Assembly: GCF_019320115.1 (NCBI RefSeq)
Contig: NC_089591.1
Coordinates: 17,214,502-17,278,501, forward strand
Direction: 5' to 3'
DNA from: Miscanthus floridulus
Lineage: Eukaryota > Streptophyta > Magnoliopsida > Poales > Poaceae
DNA: 64,000 nucleotides
The position numbers and the translations under genes were made by a program. This document shows positions 44,539 to 56,346 of this stretch, piece after piece (position 1 is the first letter of the stretch; each line of letters opens with the position of its first letter). The notes under the pieces were generated by a model, which saw only the letters and a list, made by a program, of their open reading frames with translations, was not told the DNA's origin and made no database searches.

Positions 44539-47500
44539 TAGGAATCTTGCCCCAAGATTCAGTGCGAAAGACTTTTAAGGGAAGAGAAGCATGTCATCTT
44601 TTTTCCAACATCAGTGATAGCGTTAGGCTACTTAATTTTGGAGTATTAGAGAGGCTAATTTGGTCAAGACACTTTCTGATACTTGTTCTTCATAGTAAGT
44701 TTTGTCTGAAGAATTTCCTTCATTGGCTTCCATGAAGCATTGTTACTTTGGGAGGAATCCAAGATAGCACAACAGTTTGTTCTCGGGATATGAAGAGTAC
44801 TACGGAGCATAAACCAATCACCCACAATCTCTACTTCCCTAGTGGATATAGCATGGACCATGTGAACTTTGCACTAGACTACAAGTTTCTAAAAGCTACT
44901 CATTACAATGGTTCCATGTTCATTCACAAAGTTCAAAAAGCTGTTCTCTACCAATGTAGCTTGATTACAACCTTTCATAAGGGATGAGATCGCAGATGGG
45001 GTAAATGTCCTCTGAGGTTGTGAGAAAATATCTATGCTGGTCATAACTGTTCAATCACTCAAATGTCAACCGATGGAAAACTATATCATGTTCCATGGGT
45101 GTAGTTCACTTTCTCTAATGATAACACTGTATTATTTGAGTCCGTTGAGTGAGTGGTGAATATGATAGCTGACTCTGTTGACTTAGCGTTTTCGATGATC
45201 ATTATTTGAGGGAATCCTTGTATCCAAGCGGCAACACTTATCTGGGTTGAATTTGAGGCAACCTCTTGGGTAAAAACACATGGAAGGTACCCAAGGACGA
45301 GTCCACCTTGGAAATTCTTGCTGAAGAAGGATGACAACGTGTTCTGAAGGTCAATGAAAGTTGTAGGTATACGCTAACTTGAAAAACAATACACTACTAA
45401 GCAGGTTGAGCACAAGTTGCCTTCATGGTGCAGTGGCGCAGTAAGTTGGGTTGACTTGCACTGTCGCAAAATTAGATTTGTTGCACTACATTTGCCATTG
45501 GAGCTTTCTTTCTAATGTCAATCAACAACTCATACTCGTAATCTGAAATATGTTGTTTGACACCTTTCCAATTGTTTTTGACTCAAAAAGGCACAAATTG
45601 ACTTTGTAGAACACCTTGACTACGCAAGCATTATTGATATGAGAGGGCAAAAGCAAGACACAAAGGGGTGCAAGGAGTCTTCTCTAGGGTATCTAAAGTA
45701 TTACAATCATCACATTGCTAACATTACCTAAGCTACAAACACAACCTTCTAATATGAGATATGATAGTAGTCAGCAGAGAAATCACAGATTCTGTACCTC
45801 TCGGTAATTAGTCCATATCCTGCAAAATACTGATCAATTGTGCACAAATTTTTCTAGGCATTTTGATCCAAGAGTCCTTTAACTATTGACCAAAATTCGG
45901 CTCAAACAGACACCGTTTGTCTATCCAAACAAATCATCTGCCAAAACTGCTTTGTTCTAAAATTTTGATGACCGAACTGTCAAAACATCTCTCAAATATG
46001 ATACTTTACTCAACCAATACTCAAGCCAACTTAAGACACCAAAGTACCTTAAGTGAGGAATGAGATCACCAAGTTTGGTGTGAATTCAACCATGTTTAAG
46101 CCACCAATCACTGGCTTAAGATAACTAGTGGAGTGCCATAAAACCTTGACAGATTTCCCGCTCTTCTTTTTCTTTGCTTCACGCATTGTGGAGTGTGTTC
46201 TGCACTCTCTAATGCTCTTTATAACCATGGTAGCTTTCTCACTAAGGATGGAGGCTAGGGTTTTCCTCATATGCTTCCCAGGGAACAACTTCAACCATTG
46301 ATGTAGGCACCAGCTCGACGATACACAAGCATTAAACTGGTGGGATAATCTTGCAAGGCACAATGCATACTTCACGTGGAGTGACAGTCCTACAAAAATA
46401 AGGGAACGTCTCTGATTATCCTTCTGTGCTTCATCCAATAGCGTCCTAAACAAATCCTTTGATAGCACCATATACATGACGATGCTGACCAAAACTAGGG
46501 ACGTGCTTTCCTAGCTCTTCACTTAGCTAGTATAGTATCTTACACTACTCGTGTGATTGTCCAAGATGGAATTGACTTGATGACATAGGGCTTGGAGAAG
46601 AAAGTTGTACTGGTATCGCTGACTGGCTTTGTTGTTTCTTCGTCTAACATTGTTCGGTGAGACATAACCTTCGAAGCTACCAAAGAATCGTTACCTAGCT
46701 AGAGATTGATCTTCCTACTGGTAACTAATCAATTGTCTTTGAACACCAAAAAGGTTCCAAATCTTCACTCTTGACAATAGGAATTGTGGTCAAAGCATAA
46801 ACAGATGGTTGTCATTGAAGTCAGCAAAAAGGGGTCACACCGAAGAAGGTCGGTTTGTCTACATGATCCTTATGCACCTAAAGATTGAGAACTTGGATAG
46901 GAAAGTCATGAGTACCAGGTGACCTATTATAGCACATGACATCCTGGTCCATTTATCATATGTCTGATAACTTGTTCAACTTTAAGTGTGGTGCACCCTT
47001 TTGATCCAACGGGAATGACATAAGTTGCTCACTAGATGACCGATGTCATTACAGGGACAGTCATGTAGAGTCACTTGTCTACCATCTCTTGTAGTCTGTT
47101 AAGTTCATATCGGTGACCTGTTTTCAAAGGTTATCCTTTGGACTACTCCAGAAGGAAGTCCTATGGTATCTAGCTCGACATATAGATCTTCTGACATGAT
47201 AAGGAGAGATAACCAAGGAAGAGCTCATGTGAAAATAACACATCGGTGCAGTTCAGCAATGGATCATGACTAGGAACCTCAATACCAGCATGTGCCAAGC
47301 AGCACATCCTTGTGTGTGCACCCATAGGAGGCTCTCGATTTCATCACAGCACCGTAGATCGCTAATTGTGGCACCATTACTGAACATACAACCCACAAGA
47401 AATCTCACGTGGCACAAATTGGGTTGCATAGGAGCAAGCACTATGCGAAGGAAGGATAGCAAACAAAGGTAGTCACAAGGTTAGGAGGCAACAAGGAGGC

Positions 47501-47876
47501 GATCAGAAGATCAAAACATAGCGCAAGAGAACATAGCCTAATTGCCGAAGACAACTGAGCAGGGGACTCTTTCTTAACTTCCTTATACGCCTTGTGTTCA
47601 CCAAAGTGATTACCAGATAAAGATTAACATGAGATTTGGTCTTACCGAGGAGCAACATGAGATTAAGACTGATAAACATCCAGAGACTTGAAAGAGTTGG
47701 AGACAAAATACATGAGATTTGAGGGATAGAGCCAAGGCACTGACTAGGGATTTAGTTGATAAAGCAACGACATGATCTGCAAGGAAAAGGTTCCAAAGCC
47801 AGGGTAGATAGCGATTAGCGTTGCACCAGATCATCAGTAGGAGAAGAGCAATAAGGCTCAACAAGGATTTTTGAGC
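44539..47876. other. internal domain of the large element, 3' part, no recognised gene
   Basis: About 3.3 kb. Frames up to 147 codons exist (46492-46049, minus), but none shows gag, protease, RT, RNase H or integrase motifs that I can see. It may be conserved noncoding LARD sequence or pol eroded past recognition by eye. Confidence 0.5.
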
Positions 47877-47881
47877 AAGGT
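47877..47881. repeat. target site duplication of Tat2, left copy
   Basis: AAGGT, repeated at 60863-60867. Confidence 0.9.
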
Positions 47882-48354
47882 TGTCGATAGAATATTGTCG
47901 GCAGTCCACCGAGGGGCACCCCGTGATGGTAGATTGATTGGTAGAGGAGCGTGTAATCAAGAACAAGAAGGCAATAGAGACACACGAGTTATACAGGTTC
48001 AGGCCGTCGGTAGGATGTAATACCTTACTCCTGTGGTCTGTTGGTTTGCATTAGCTATCGTATGATTTGCCGTGAATTCGTAGGGGGTCCCTGCCTGCCT
48101 TATATAGTTTGGGGGGCAAGGTTACAAGTCGGTTAGATCTAAGAGATAACTAGAAAGTAATAACAGATTACAAGAAACATGGGATCGTACATATCCTATC
48201 AGATCTCATAACATCTTCAGGATATCCTCTCCGTGCCTTGCGGGGGTCGCCGAGCAGAATCGTGCCCCGCAAGTCTCCTTCTTGCAGGCTGGGCCACCCC
48301 TAGAGGCATAGCCCATGTAACCTGCTATGGGTATCTAGGGTTGTACCCCCCACA
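47882..48354 (-). repeat. Tat2 3' LTR (left)
   Basis: 473 bp, TGTCGATAGAAT ... ACCCCCCACA on the plus strand, colinear with 60390-60862. It lies downstream of minus-strand pol. Confidence 0.92.
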
Positions 48355-48371
48355 GCTAGTCCCCGAGCACC
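48355..48371 (-). other. polypurine tract of Tat2
   Basis: Minus strand GGTGCTCGGGGACTAGC directly before the 3' LTR, related to the Tat1 tract. Confidence 0.6.
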
Positions 48372-49198
48372 TTGTACCCATTGTGCAACACCGTCTTTAG
48401 ACTTACCGAGCAGGTGCGAACCAAAATCGAGCTATCCAAATCATGATCCGACCACCATAAGGAGTTGCCGAGCAGTTGTGAGAAACTGTCGAGCAGCATA
48501 CAACATCGCCGATGTATGTTCTGAACATGGCTTGTCATAAGGGTGTAAGGAGCTCAAATCCAAAATTAAAAATTCCTGCATGGTTAAGTGAAGTGTGCCC
48601 ACTTAGAATCCAAAAACAATGGTAAAGATACCTGGTTTATCCTTTGGATGCTCAGAGTCTTTCAGAAAAACAAACACATTCACCACAAGGTGAAGTGTGC
48701 CCACTTAGTCCCTGAGCCTGACAGTAGGTGACGTAGTCATGTGGTGCCAGGCTCAGAAATTAGTGAACCGTCCGAGCAGGTAGCCAGTCCCCGAGCGTAG
48801 CCTCGAGACAAAAAACAAGCACATTCACCACAAGGTGAAGTGTGCCCACTTAGTCCCCAAGCCTGACAGTAGGTGACGTAGTCATGTGGTGCCAGACTCA
48901 GAAATTAGTGAACCGTCCAAGCAGGTAGCCAGTCCCTGTGTTTTTGGCGTAGATATCGGATAAATCAAATCGCAGCGAGAAATTCGGAGTAATGGCCGTA
49001 CAGTATCAGTTACTAAGCCTCATTAAAATGTGGAGAATTCAGAGAATGTGGTGGCGATAAATGAGCGGCGTGGGCTACTGTGACGCGATAGCCCAAGTTG
49101 CGGCCCATTAAACCATTTTGGAGGAATCGATGTAGCGCTAATCGTGGGAACAGTTTCCCAAAAACCCTTAGAGTCAAGGCAGAGTGGGGGAAGTGCTT
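48372..49198. other. 3' untranslated region of Tat2 before the antisense gene
   Basis: No gene is supported. It contains a two-copy tandem repeat of period 145 bp (48666 and 48811) and a partial third match near 48585-48612 (GTGAAGTGTGCCCACTTAG). From about 49080 it grades into the leader of the antisense gene. Confidence 0.6.
48666..48942. repeat. 145-bp direct tandem repeat, two copies
   Basis: The copies begin AAAAACAAACACATTCACC (48666) and AAAAACAAGCACATTCACC (48811), and run through GGTGACGTAGTCATGTGGTG to GTAGCCAGTCCC with few changes. They lie in the same element region as the Tat1 repeats. Confidence 0.85.
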
Positions 49199-49204
49199 TA
49201 TAAC
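49199..49204 (+). promoter_or_regulatory. TATA-like box upstream of the Tat2 antisense gene
   Basis: TATAAC within GTGCTTTATAACCGCGCC, about 135 bases before the ATG at 49334, with a C-rich leader. Position and strand match the box before the Tat1 antisense gene. Confidence 0.55.
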
Positions 49205-49333
49205 CGCGCCGCCACACACATCGCCTCCTACCTCTGTCAAGCCACCTCGCTTCCTGCCTTCGCAATCCCTGTGCTCCACCTTCTACACCAATCGCGAGCA
49301 TTCGCCTCCAACCCGAGGACCAAACCATAGGAG

Positions 49334-52300
49334 ATGGCGCCGAAAAAAGGAGCCACAAAGCCAAAGAAAGTGGCCACCAGAGCCAGCCGCGATGAGGAGT
49401 GGGTGCTGTCGAAGACGTCGGCGGTGGATCTCGATAAGATGGTGGCGGCGGGCGTTCTCCCCGACCATCTTACTGCTGGATGGCGGCCAGCTAGTGGTGA
49501 GCCCTTCCCGACACCACATACTGATGAGGCTGTAGTATTTAAGGATTATTTCTGGTGAGGATTAGGGTTTCTTGTCCACCCTTTTTTGAGGGATCTTATG
49601 GAGTTTTGGGCGGTTAGCCTCTGTAATCTGCACCCCAACACCATTCTGCATGTTTCTATCTTTATCCATTTCTGCGAGGCATTTCTCGGTGTTCTGCCGC
49701 ACTTCAACCTCTTTAGGCACTTGTTCTGTCTGAAGAAGAAGGGGGGTAGCGGTTCCAAGGTGGTCAGCGACGTGTACCTGCAGCTCAGGGATGGGATGGC
49801 CAGTGAATATATCAACGTTCCGCTGAATACCTCCCTGAAAGGTTGGAACTCTAGATGGTTCTATATCAAACAAAGTCACCCATTGATTCGATGTGACATC
49901 CACCACATCCTGGTTAACCATAGTAACTGGTCAGAGCGACCCAACATCGCTGACATGGAGCAAGTAATGGAACTTCTGGAATTGAGTAAAGGCTTGGAGC
50001 TTAGGGGTGAACTGGTTGTAGCTAGTTTCATAGTTCGGCGCATCCAACCCTGCAAAGAGAGGGCCCACCCGGCATTTGACTATAAAGGTGACAACGACGA
50101 TACCCGTGAAAACACAGACCGCCTGATGAAGAAGGAAGTGATAGACCATGCCATGGATCTATTTACTTCGAATGTCTCGTTCAGCTGGCCAAAAGGAACG
50201 AAGGCTTTCAACTACACCAACCCGCCTCCTTAGGTAACCATTTTGCTTCGCATCTATCAGGCATTAATTGCCGAGCATAGGACTAACTCACTTATGAAAA
50301 GATTCATTCGCAGGATAGGGCAATATACTTTTTAGACGTGCCGAGAGCCGATTGGCCAAAAGGAGTAGATACTCGGTGGCCACTGTAGCATGAAGAGGGT
50401 GAGCCGAGCTCCTCGTCGGATAGTCCATCCCCAGTGTCAGAGAAGGTCTGCGGGAAGAGACCGGCAGTAGACGAGCCGGTCCAAAAAAGGAGAAAAACCG
50501 CTAGCTCTCATGCACACAAACCAGGAGGCATCTCTCTTGGAGAGGACCGAGCAGTTCGGCCATGATGAACTGCTGTGCTAGAGTGGTCGGACGATGACAA
50601 GGACCAGTCAGCACTTCTGTCGAGCACGACGAAGGTACCGGTGGATGATGTCGCTCCCAAGCATTGAGCAGGGGAAAGTTATGGTCGGGCAACGATGGAC
50701 GCCCCGGTGATGCAAACTACCGAAGTCCCCGAACAACGCACGGAAGGTGGGGCCTCTGAGCACCAAGAAGAGCGGCAGCCCGCTGCAGAGGCGCAGGAGT
50801 CCTCCCACAAGGCTGACCAAGCAGCCGCGCCTAGGGGGTCAGGCAGGCATCGCCGATTCAAGAAAATCAATTGGAAGACCAAACCGTAAGTATATTTGCC
50901 TTGGAGTAATTATATTATTCTTTGATTTCACCTTCTTTCTGAGAAGCCGATATTACACAGTGCGACGCCGAGGCCCATGACCTCAGAAGAAAAAACAACG
51001 ACTGCTCCCGTCCGGGAGTCCCCTAGTGCTGGACAAACAGTGGACGGGCCAGCCGCCGCTCCCAGCAGACCTGGTGATGGTGAATCGTTGGCGCACACCA
51101 CCGGCGCGTCGGCGACCGCAACCGCAGCTACGACCGAAAAAGTCGTTACCTTGGAAGCGAAAACTGTGGCTATTGTTGATGCGCCAGAGGTTACAGATGC
51201 GACTCCGTCAACTGCTGAGGAGCGAACATCGTCACCCGCAGGGGTGCCAGGAGTGGTCGAAGCGGCGGTCTGACCACGGAGCCGCCCAAAGGTGCCTCAA
51301 GCGACAGTGGAGGAGGACAAGGTCGTGGAGATCGAGCGTGCTGCGCCTGAGCCCTAGTCCGTCCGAATTCTCCGGAAACGTGGGGAAGAGGTGGTAGTCG
51401 TCAAGGAAGAAAACACCACCAGAGAGATAAAGAGGTTGAAATCCGCCGTCGCCAGAGTAATGACTCAAATCAAGGTGAGTTCCACGCCAATAACACCAAT
51501 ATATGTTGTCGGTAGATCAAGGTTTATCTCTTGCATTGTTAATCCACAGGGGATAGCTCGGACAGCCGACCAATGGCACCAGCTGATAAAGAGGATGGAG
51601 CCCCTCGCCGAGGAAAATAAGATACTCTAGGAGGCTTTAAGTCTTTCAGAGAAAAGTATTCAGAGGGCTCAGCACGAGCGGGACCTTGCAGAGTCAAATT
51701 CGTGGGACCTTGAACATCAAAATGGGGTTCTATCCGAGCGACTAACGGCTTCATCCGAGCAGCTGAAGAAGACATCCGAGGAGCTAGCAATTGTATTCGA
51801 GGAACTTAAGAAGATCGAGCAGTTGAGCAAGAAAAATGGGGAACTCGATAGTAAAACTGAACAGCTCGACCGGAAGTGCCAACAGTTGGAGGATGTATCC
51901 AAGCTAAAATCCGGTATTCTTTTTCACATAATGTGCTTTGTAGTAAGTGGCCATATATTTTTCCGTTTCTTATCTTTTGTGCTTGCAGAGCAAGATGTAG
52001 AACTCAACCAGCTTCGCCAGACCGTCGAACAAATCCGACAAGAGAAAACGAAGGAGTCAGAGCGAGCCTACAAACTGGCCGAAGAATTGAAAGGTAGGTT
52101 TCTGGTGATCAAAGTGACGCCGTAATACTTTTTTGTCGTGATGAACCATTGTAATTCTTGTAGATTATCGACATAAAACCAAGGCATAGTTCAATGTGCT
52201 GGTGCAAGAAGCCAAAGTCTAGAAGGACAACTTCAACACTATAACTACCGCAATAAAACCAGTGCTGGACTGCGTCGACGTTGAACCGGTGCCCCGTCCT

Positions 52301-52588
52301 GATGGTTGGCAGCAAGGGCCAGTCACCATTGTTCAGAGATGCAAGGCAGCATGGGAGAACTTCAAAAACTTCAACCGCGACGTCGTTTTGACCGCTGCTA
52401 CTCATGCCCTTGCGGTGGTTCGGTTCCATTATCCATCCGTCAACATCTAGTCGATAGGTGGTGGGTTCGCCGATGGGCTGAGCGACGCGCAGACCCAACA
52501 GCTAGAGGATGACGTTGAGGATGTGGCGAAAGTGCTTGTCGGCGATATAGACCTGTTTGGCGAAACAGAAGGTGTTGGTGAAGCTTAA
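49334..52588 (+). pseudogene. antisense gene of Tat2: six exons, PF04195-like domain plus coiled coils
   Basis: Plus-strand gene opposite to gag-pol. Exons: 49334-50233, 50314-50885, 50961-51474, 51550-51913, 51989-52093, 52164-52588. All introns are GT-AG, 70-80 bp, with phases 0,2,0,1,1, as in Tat1. The spliced frame is 960 codons. Exon 1 has a basic start (MAPKKGATKPKK) and the gypsy-type domain (FWAVSLCNLHPNTILHVSI, FLGVLPHFNLFRHLF). Exons 4-5 are coiled coil (QLKKTSEELAIVFEELKKIE, then QLRQTVEQIRQEKTKESE). Exon 6 has a KNFNRDVVLTAATHALAVVR-like helix. About a dozen stops disable it, including 49556, 50386, 51271, 51355, 51628, 52187, 52220 and 52448; most are TAG and the rest TGA. Function unknown. 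Confidence 0.85.
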
Positions 52589-53277
52589 AGAACTGCTCAG
52601 ATATTACCGCCTGTAATACTTGATTTGTCTGGCTATGAAGAATCTGCGTATTATCAACCCGATGCACTTTTTCCCAATATAAGCTGTGTTCGATCATTTA
52701 GTTTTCACTAAACTAGATGCCTTAGTTAGGTCGTGATCCGTAACACCGTACGTGGAGCCCATGCGTATGTTGGAGAAATAGGCGTTGTCATAAGACCGTG
52801 TCCTACCGCCCAACACGCAGAGCACCGAGCTCATGGTACGTTTGGTGGGATGTTAGAGCCTTGGTGTCCTCCAGAATTACTATTGCGAAAAAATGTTCTG
52901 CCTAGCAGCCAACTTGAGTAACGTGGCGAGAGAAATGGCTAAAGCAGTGTCCGAGCGGTTAGTTCATATCTGAAATCTAGGCCTTGACTAGCCCATAGTC
53001 CATAACTTCGAGCGCAGAGGCGCTGACACGTGTAGGATGAACAGGCATGGCCAAGGAACCATAGCCGACCAACCATAACGCAGAGGGCGGAGCCCCTAAG
53101 CACATGTAGGATGTAGTCTGGGACTGGGTCATTTCCATAGAAAACAGAAGGAAAAAAGGTGTGTTGTTTGACGATCGGCGGGCTATGTTGCGAAAATTGG
53201 AAGTGCAACACCGTCGTTGTTTTTGTAGCAAAACCTACGCGACCCGGAGGAAGCATAGTAGGTGATTTTTGGAAAAA
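52589..53277. other. spacer between the Tat2 antisense gene and the minisatellite
   Basis: Tail-to-tail region. Short open frames occur on both strands, none recognised. AT-rich stretches near 52675-52715 could hold poly(A) signals for the plus-strand gene. Confidence 0.4.
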
Positions 53278-53873
53278 TCGTGTTCGGTGATTGGGAGTTA
53301 ATGTGTTCATCGAATTGGAGATGTCGTGTTTGGCGAATTGGAGAGGTCGTGTTCGGCGAATTGGAGAGGTCGTGTTCAGCGATTTGGAGAAATCATGCTC
53401 GGCGATTTGGAGTTGCCGTACTCGGCGATTTGGAGAAATCGTGCTAGGTGAATTGGAGAAATCGTGCTCGGTGATTTAGAGTTGCCGTTCTCGGCGATTT
53501 GGAGAAATCGTGCTCGGCGAATTGGAGAAATCGTGCTCGGCGATTTGGAGTTGCCATACTCGGCGATTTGGAGAAATCGTGCTCGGCGAATTAGAGAAAT
53601 CGTGCTCGGCGAATTGGAGTAATCGTGCTCGGCGAATTGGAGAAATCATGCTCGGCGAATTGGAGAAATCGTGCTCGGCGATTTGGAGTTGCCGTACTCG
53701 GCAATTTGGAGAAATCGTGCTCGGCGAATTGGAGAAATCGTGCTCGGTGATTTGGAGTTGCCATACTCGGCGATTTGGAGAAATCGTGCTCGGCGAATTG
53801 GAGAAATCGTGCTCAGCGAATTGGAGAAATCGTGCTCGGTGAATTGGAGTAACCGTGCTCGGCGATTTGGATG
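53278..53873. repeat. 23-bp minisatellite array in Tat2
   Basis: The unit is GTGCTCGGCGAATTGGAGAAATC or a close variant (GATTTGGAG for GAATTGGAG, GTTGCCGTACTCG variants). About 26 units fill 596 bases with no spacers. Higher-order alternation of the variants is visible. Because 23 is not a multiple of three, translated frames repeat every 23 residues and stay open; I do not call a gene. It lies between integrase and the antisense gene. Confidence 0.92.
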
Positions 53874-54021
53874 TACTAGTTGAGCGTATTGGAGGCCGTC
53901 GCGGAGTGGCTTACATCCCGCTAACTGTAGTTGCAGCTTATGATGAAGGAAAAAATGTAGAGAAATTATGGAGGCCCGAACTTTATTAATATTAAAGTAA
54001 AGAATACATGTCTATGTTATT

Positions 54022-55167
54022 TCAGGGGTAGAAACATATAAGGTGCTCTATGTGCCAGGAGTTGGGAACATCAAGTCCATCTAAGTCACATAAGCGATAA
54101 GACCCTGGTCGAGTAACACCTTTTATGATGTAAGGGCCCTCCCATGGTGAAGACAGCTTGTGAAGCCCTTCGGTTTTTTGTTTTCGACGTAAGACGAGGT
54201 CACCGATCGTGAATGAACGACCTTTGACGTTACGGTTGTAATACCTCCGTAGACCTTTGAGGTACTTGGTTGTGCGAGCACAAGTAATCAGACGTTCTTC
54301 CTTGGCCCGATCAATGTCTTCTGTCCGAATAGCTGCGGCTTGGTCTTCATCGTAGTTTTCTACTCTGGGTGCTTGGAATGCAATATCCGCTGGAAGTATG
54401 GCCTCTGAGCCATAGACCATTAAATATGGAGATACGCCGGTACTGCAACTAGCTTGAGTGCGCAGTCCCCAGACCACAGCTGTTAGTTCTTTGAGCCATC
54501 TGCCCGGGTGCTTTTCTTCTTTCTGATAGAGCCTTTTCTTGAGGGCGTCGAGGATCATACCGTTAGCTCGCTCGACCTGACCGTTAGCTCTAGGATGAGC
54601 AATGGAAACGTATTTAACAGAGATGTACCTGTCCTTGCAGAAGTCCCAAAAATGATGGCCGGTAAAAGTTGTCCCGAGGTCGGTGATGATGCTGTTCGGG
54701 AGTCCGAATCTGTGTACGATGTCTTCAAAGAGCCCGACTGCTTTCTTAGCAGTAGCTGCGACGAGTGGTTTGTACTTGATCCACTTGGAGAACTTATCAA
54801 TGGCGACGTACACGTACCGGAAACCTCCTGGCGCAGGTCTGAAAGGCCCGATCATATCCAGTCCCCAGCATGCGAACGGCCAGGAAGCTGGAATGGTTTG
54901 TAATTCTTGTGCCGGCACATGTATTTGTTTGGTGAAAAATTGACACCCCTCACATCGTCGAACGAGATCTTCTACATCAGTAATAGCTGTGGGCCAGTAA
55001 AAACCTGCCCGGAAAGCTTTGCCGACCAGTGTTCTTGAAGCCGCATGATTGCCATAGGAGCCAGAGTGAATTTCAGATAGTAGCTTCATGCCATCGTCTT
55101 GGATGATGCACTTCTGCAGTATCCCTTCCTTGGCACTTTTCCTCATCAGGCTACCGTCTACCAACAC
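54022..55167 (-). CDS. integrase domain of Tat2 pol, uninterrupted 381 codons
   Basis: This cuts and joins element DNA into the host. The minus-strand frame shows an HHCC zinc region (EIHSGSYGNHAASRTL ... RRCEGCQFF). The catalytic core has its acids in GLDMIGPF, IITDLGTTF and NGQVERANGMI, and the C-terminal part reads GDLVLRRKQ and WEGPYIIKGV, ending ICFYP. TAA or TAG does not occur inside. It is the last part of the Gag-Pol polyprotein, so the methionine at 55167 is not a true start. It is the best preserved domain of the window. Confidence 0.88.
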   Translation of the reverse strand: MLVDGSLMRKSAKEGILQKCIIQDDGMKLLSEIHSGSYGNHAASRTLVGKAFRAGFYWPTAITDVEDLVRRCEGCQFFTKQIHVPAQELQTIPASWPFACWGLDMIGPFRPAPGGFRYVYVAIDKFSKWIKYKPLVAATAKKAVGLFEDIVHRFGLPNSIITDLGTTFTGHHFWDFCKDRYISVKYVSIAHPRANGQVERANGMILDALKKRLYQKEEKHPGRWLKELTAVVWGLRTQASCSTGVSPYLMVYGSEAILPADIAFQAPRVENYDEDQAAAIRTEDIDRAKEERLITCARTTKYLKGLRRYYNRNVKGRSFTIGDLVLRRKQKTEGLHKLSSPWEGPYIIKGVTRPGSYRLCDLDGLDVPNSWHIEHLICFYP

Positions 55168-55248
55168 GTAGTGCTTACTTCGGCGAATTAATCGTTCAGT
55201 TTCGATTTTGTCGGCGGGTACTTCGCCGTTGGAGAGGTATTTGATGAA

Positions 55249-55764
55249 CTATTCCCTCCAATCGGTGACCTGCGAAGGTATCGTGAGTACCAATTGCTTG
55301 GCAGGGGTTACTTCTACAACTTCCTTGTCTTCCTTAATGGATGGTGTCAAGAGGTCTTGAACGAAGACCCCCGGCGGAGCCATGGTGCGAGAAGATCCTA
55401 TCTTCGATAGCTGGTCGGCTATTTGATTTTGATCCCATACCACGTGGTGGTACTCGATGCCGTAGAATTTCCCTTCAATCTTCCTGATTTCGGCGCAGTA
55501 AGCATCCATTTTCTCACTGGAGCAGGACCAATCTTTATTAAGTCGATTGATAACTAGCGCGGAATCCCCGTATACCATGAGGCATTTGACGCCGAGCTCG
55601 ACGGCTATACGGAGGCTATGGAGACATGCTTCGTATTCCGCGGTGTTGTTGGAGACCGCGAAGTGTATGCGAAGAACGTATCTGAGTTTATCCCTTATCG
55701 GTGTGATGAACAGAATGCCCGCACCGGCCCCATTGATATTAAGGGCGCTGTCGAAGTACATCAC
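55249..55764 (-). CDS. additional archaeal-type RNase H of Tat2 pol
   Basis: It shows YFDSALN, NNTAEYEACLHSL, and YGDSALVINRLN with HHVVWDQNQIADQLSK, the acid and histidine pattern of this RNase H. The first motif has YFDSA where Tat1 has YFDGS. A TAG just upstream (at about 55837) stands where Q is expected before ALADFIAEW. A stop at 55249 separates it from integrase. Marks the element as Tat lineage. Confidence 0.85.
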   Translation of the reverse strand: MMYFDSALNINGAGAGILFITPIRDKLRYVLRIHFAVSNNTAEYEACLHSLRIAVELGVKCLMVYGDSALVINRLNKDWSCSSEKMDAYCAEIRKIEGKFYGIEYHHVVWDQNQIADQLSKIGSSRTMAPPGVFVQDLLTPSIKEDKEVVEVTPAKQLVLTIPSQVTDWRE

Positions 55765-55769
55765 CCAGT

Positions 55770-56346
55770 GCTCGGGGCAAGTGGCGGCGATGGGTTCTTG
55801 GATTTCGGTCCACTCAGCGATGAAATCGGCGAGCGCCTATGACTTTATGGTCGGCCTGCTTCTGAAGTCAATAGAGTAGGTGCCGAGCTCAACAGCCCAC
55901 TTGATGATACGACCATTGGCCTCTTTATTTCAGAGAATGTCTCTCAGAGGGAACTCAATGACCACGGTGATCTTGTAGTATTCGAAGTAATGTCGGAGCT
56001 TGCGTGAGGTGATTAAAATTGCATATAACAGCTTTTGCACCTGAGGATAACGAGTTTTGGGCTCATTAAGTACCTCGCTGATGAAATAGACCGGACGCTG
56101 TACCTTGTAGGCGTGTCCAGTTTCCTTGCGTTCGACGACAATAGCCGTACTAACAACTCGAGAAGTGGCGGCGATGTAAACCAGCAGAGTTTCATCTGGT
56201 CGTGGCGCTGTCATGATTGGAGGTTTTGTTAAAAACAATTTGAGCTGCTCGAAAGCTGTGTCTGCCTCCTCCGACCAAGAAAAAAGCTTGGAGGCCTTGA
56301 GGAGCTTGAAGAAAGGTAGCCCTTTTTCACCGAGGCCCGAGATAAA
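55770..56346 (-). pseudogene. RT connection and RNase H of Tat2 pol
   Basis: A minus-strand frame from 56238 reads the [21 protein letters not shown] tether and RNase H ([27 protein letters not shown]), with stops at each end. The TGA at about 56347-56349 stands where R is expected, fitting CGA to TGA. The remaining frame to 55840 continues in pieces. Confidence 0.75.

Noticed and set aside
46049..46492. 147-codon minus-strand frame in the large element
   Set aside because: No retroelement or host motif seen; kept only as unassigned internal sequence.
53510..53842. 110-codon plus-strand open frame of repeated ELEKSCSANW-like units
   Set aside because: It is a by-product of the 23-bp minisatellite, which repeats every 23 residues in any frame. 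No start context or homology.
53278..53873. CRISPR-like regular repeats
   Set aside because: Units are directly adjacent with no unique spacers, in a plant retrotransposon. It is a minisatellite.
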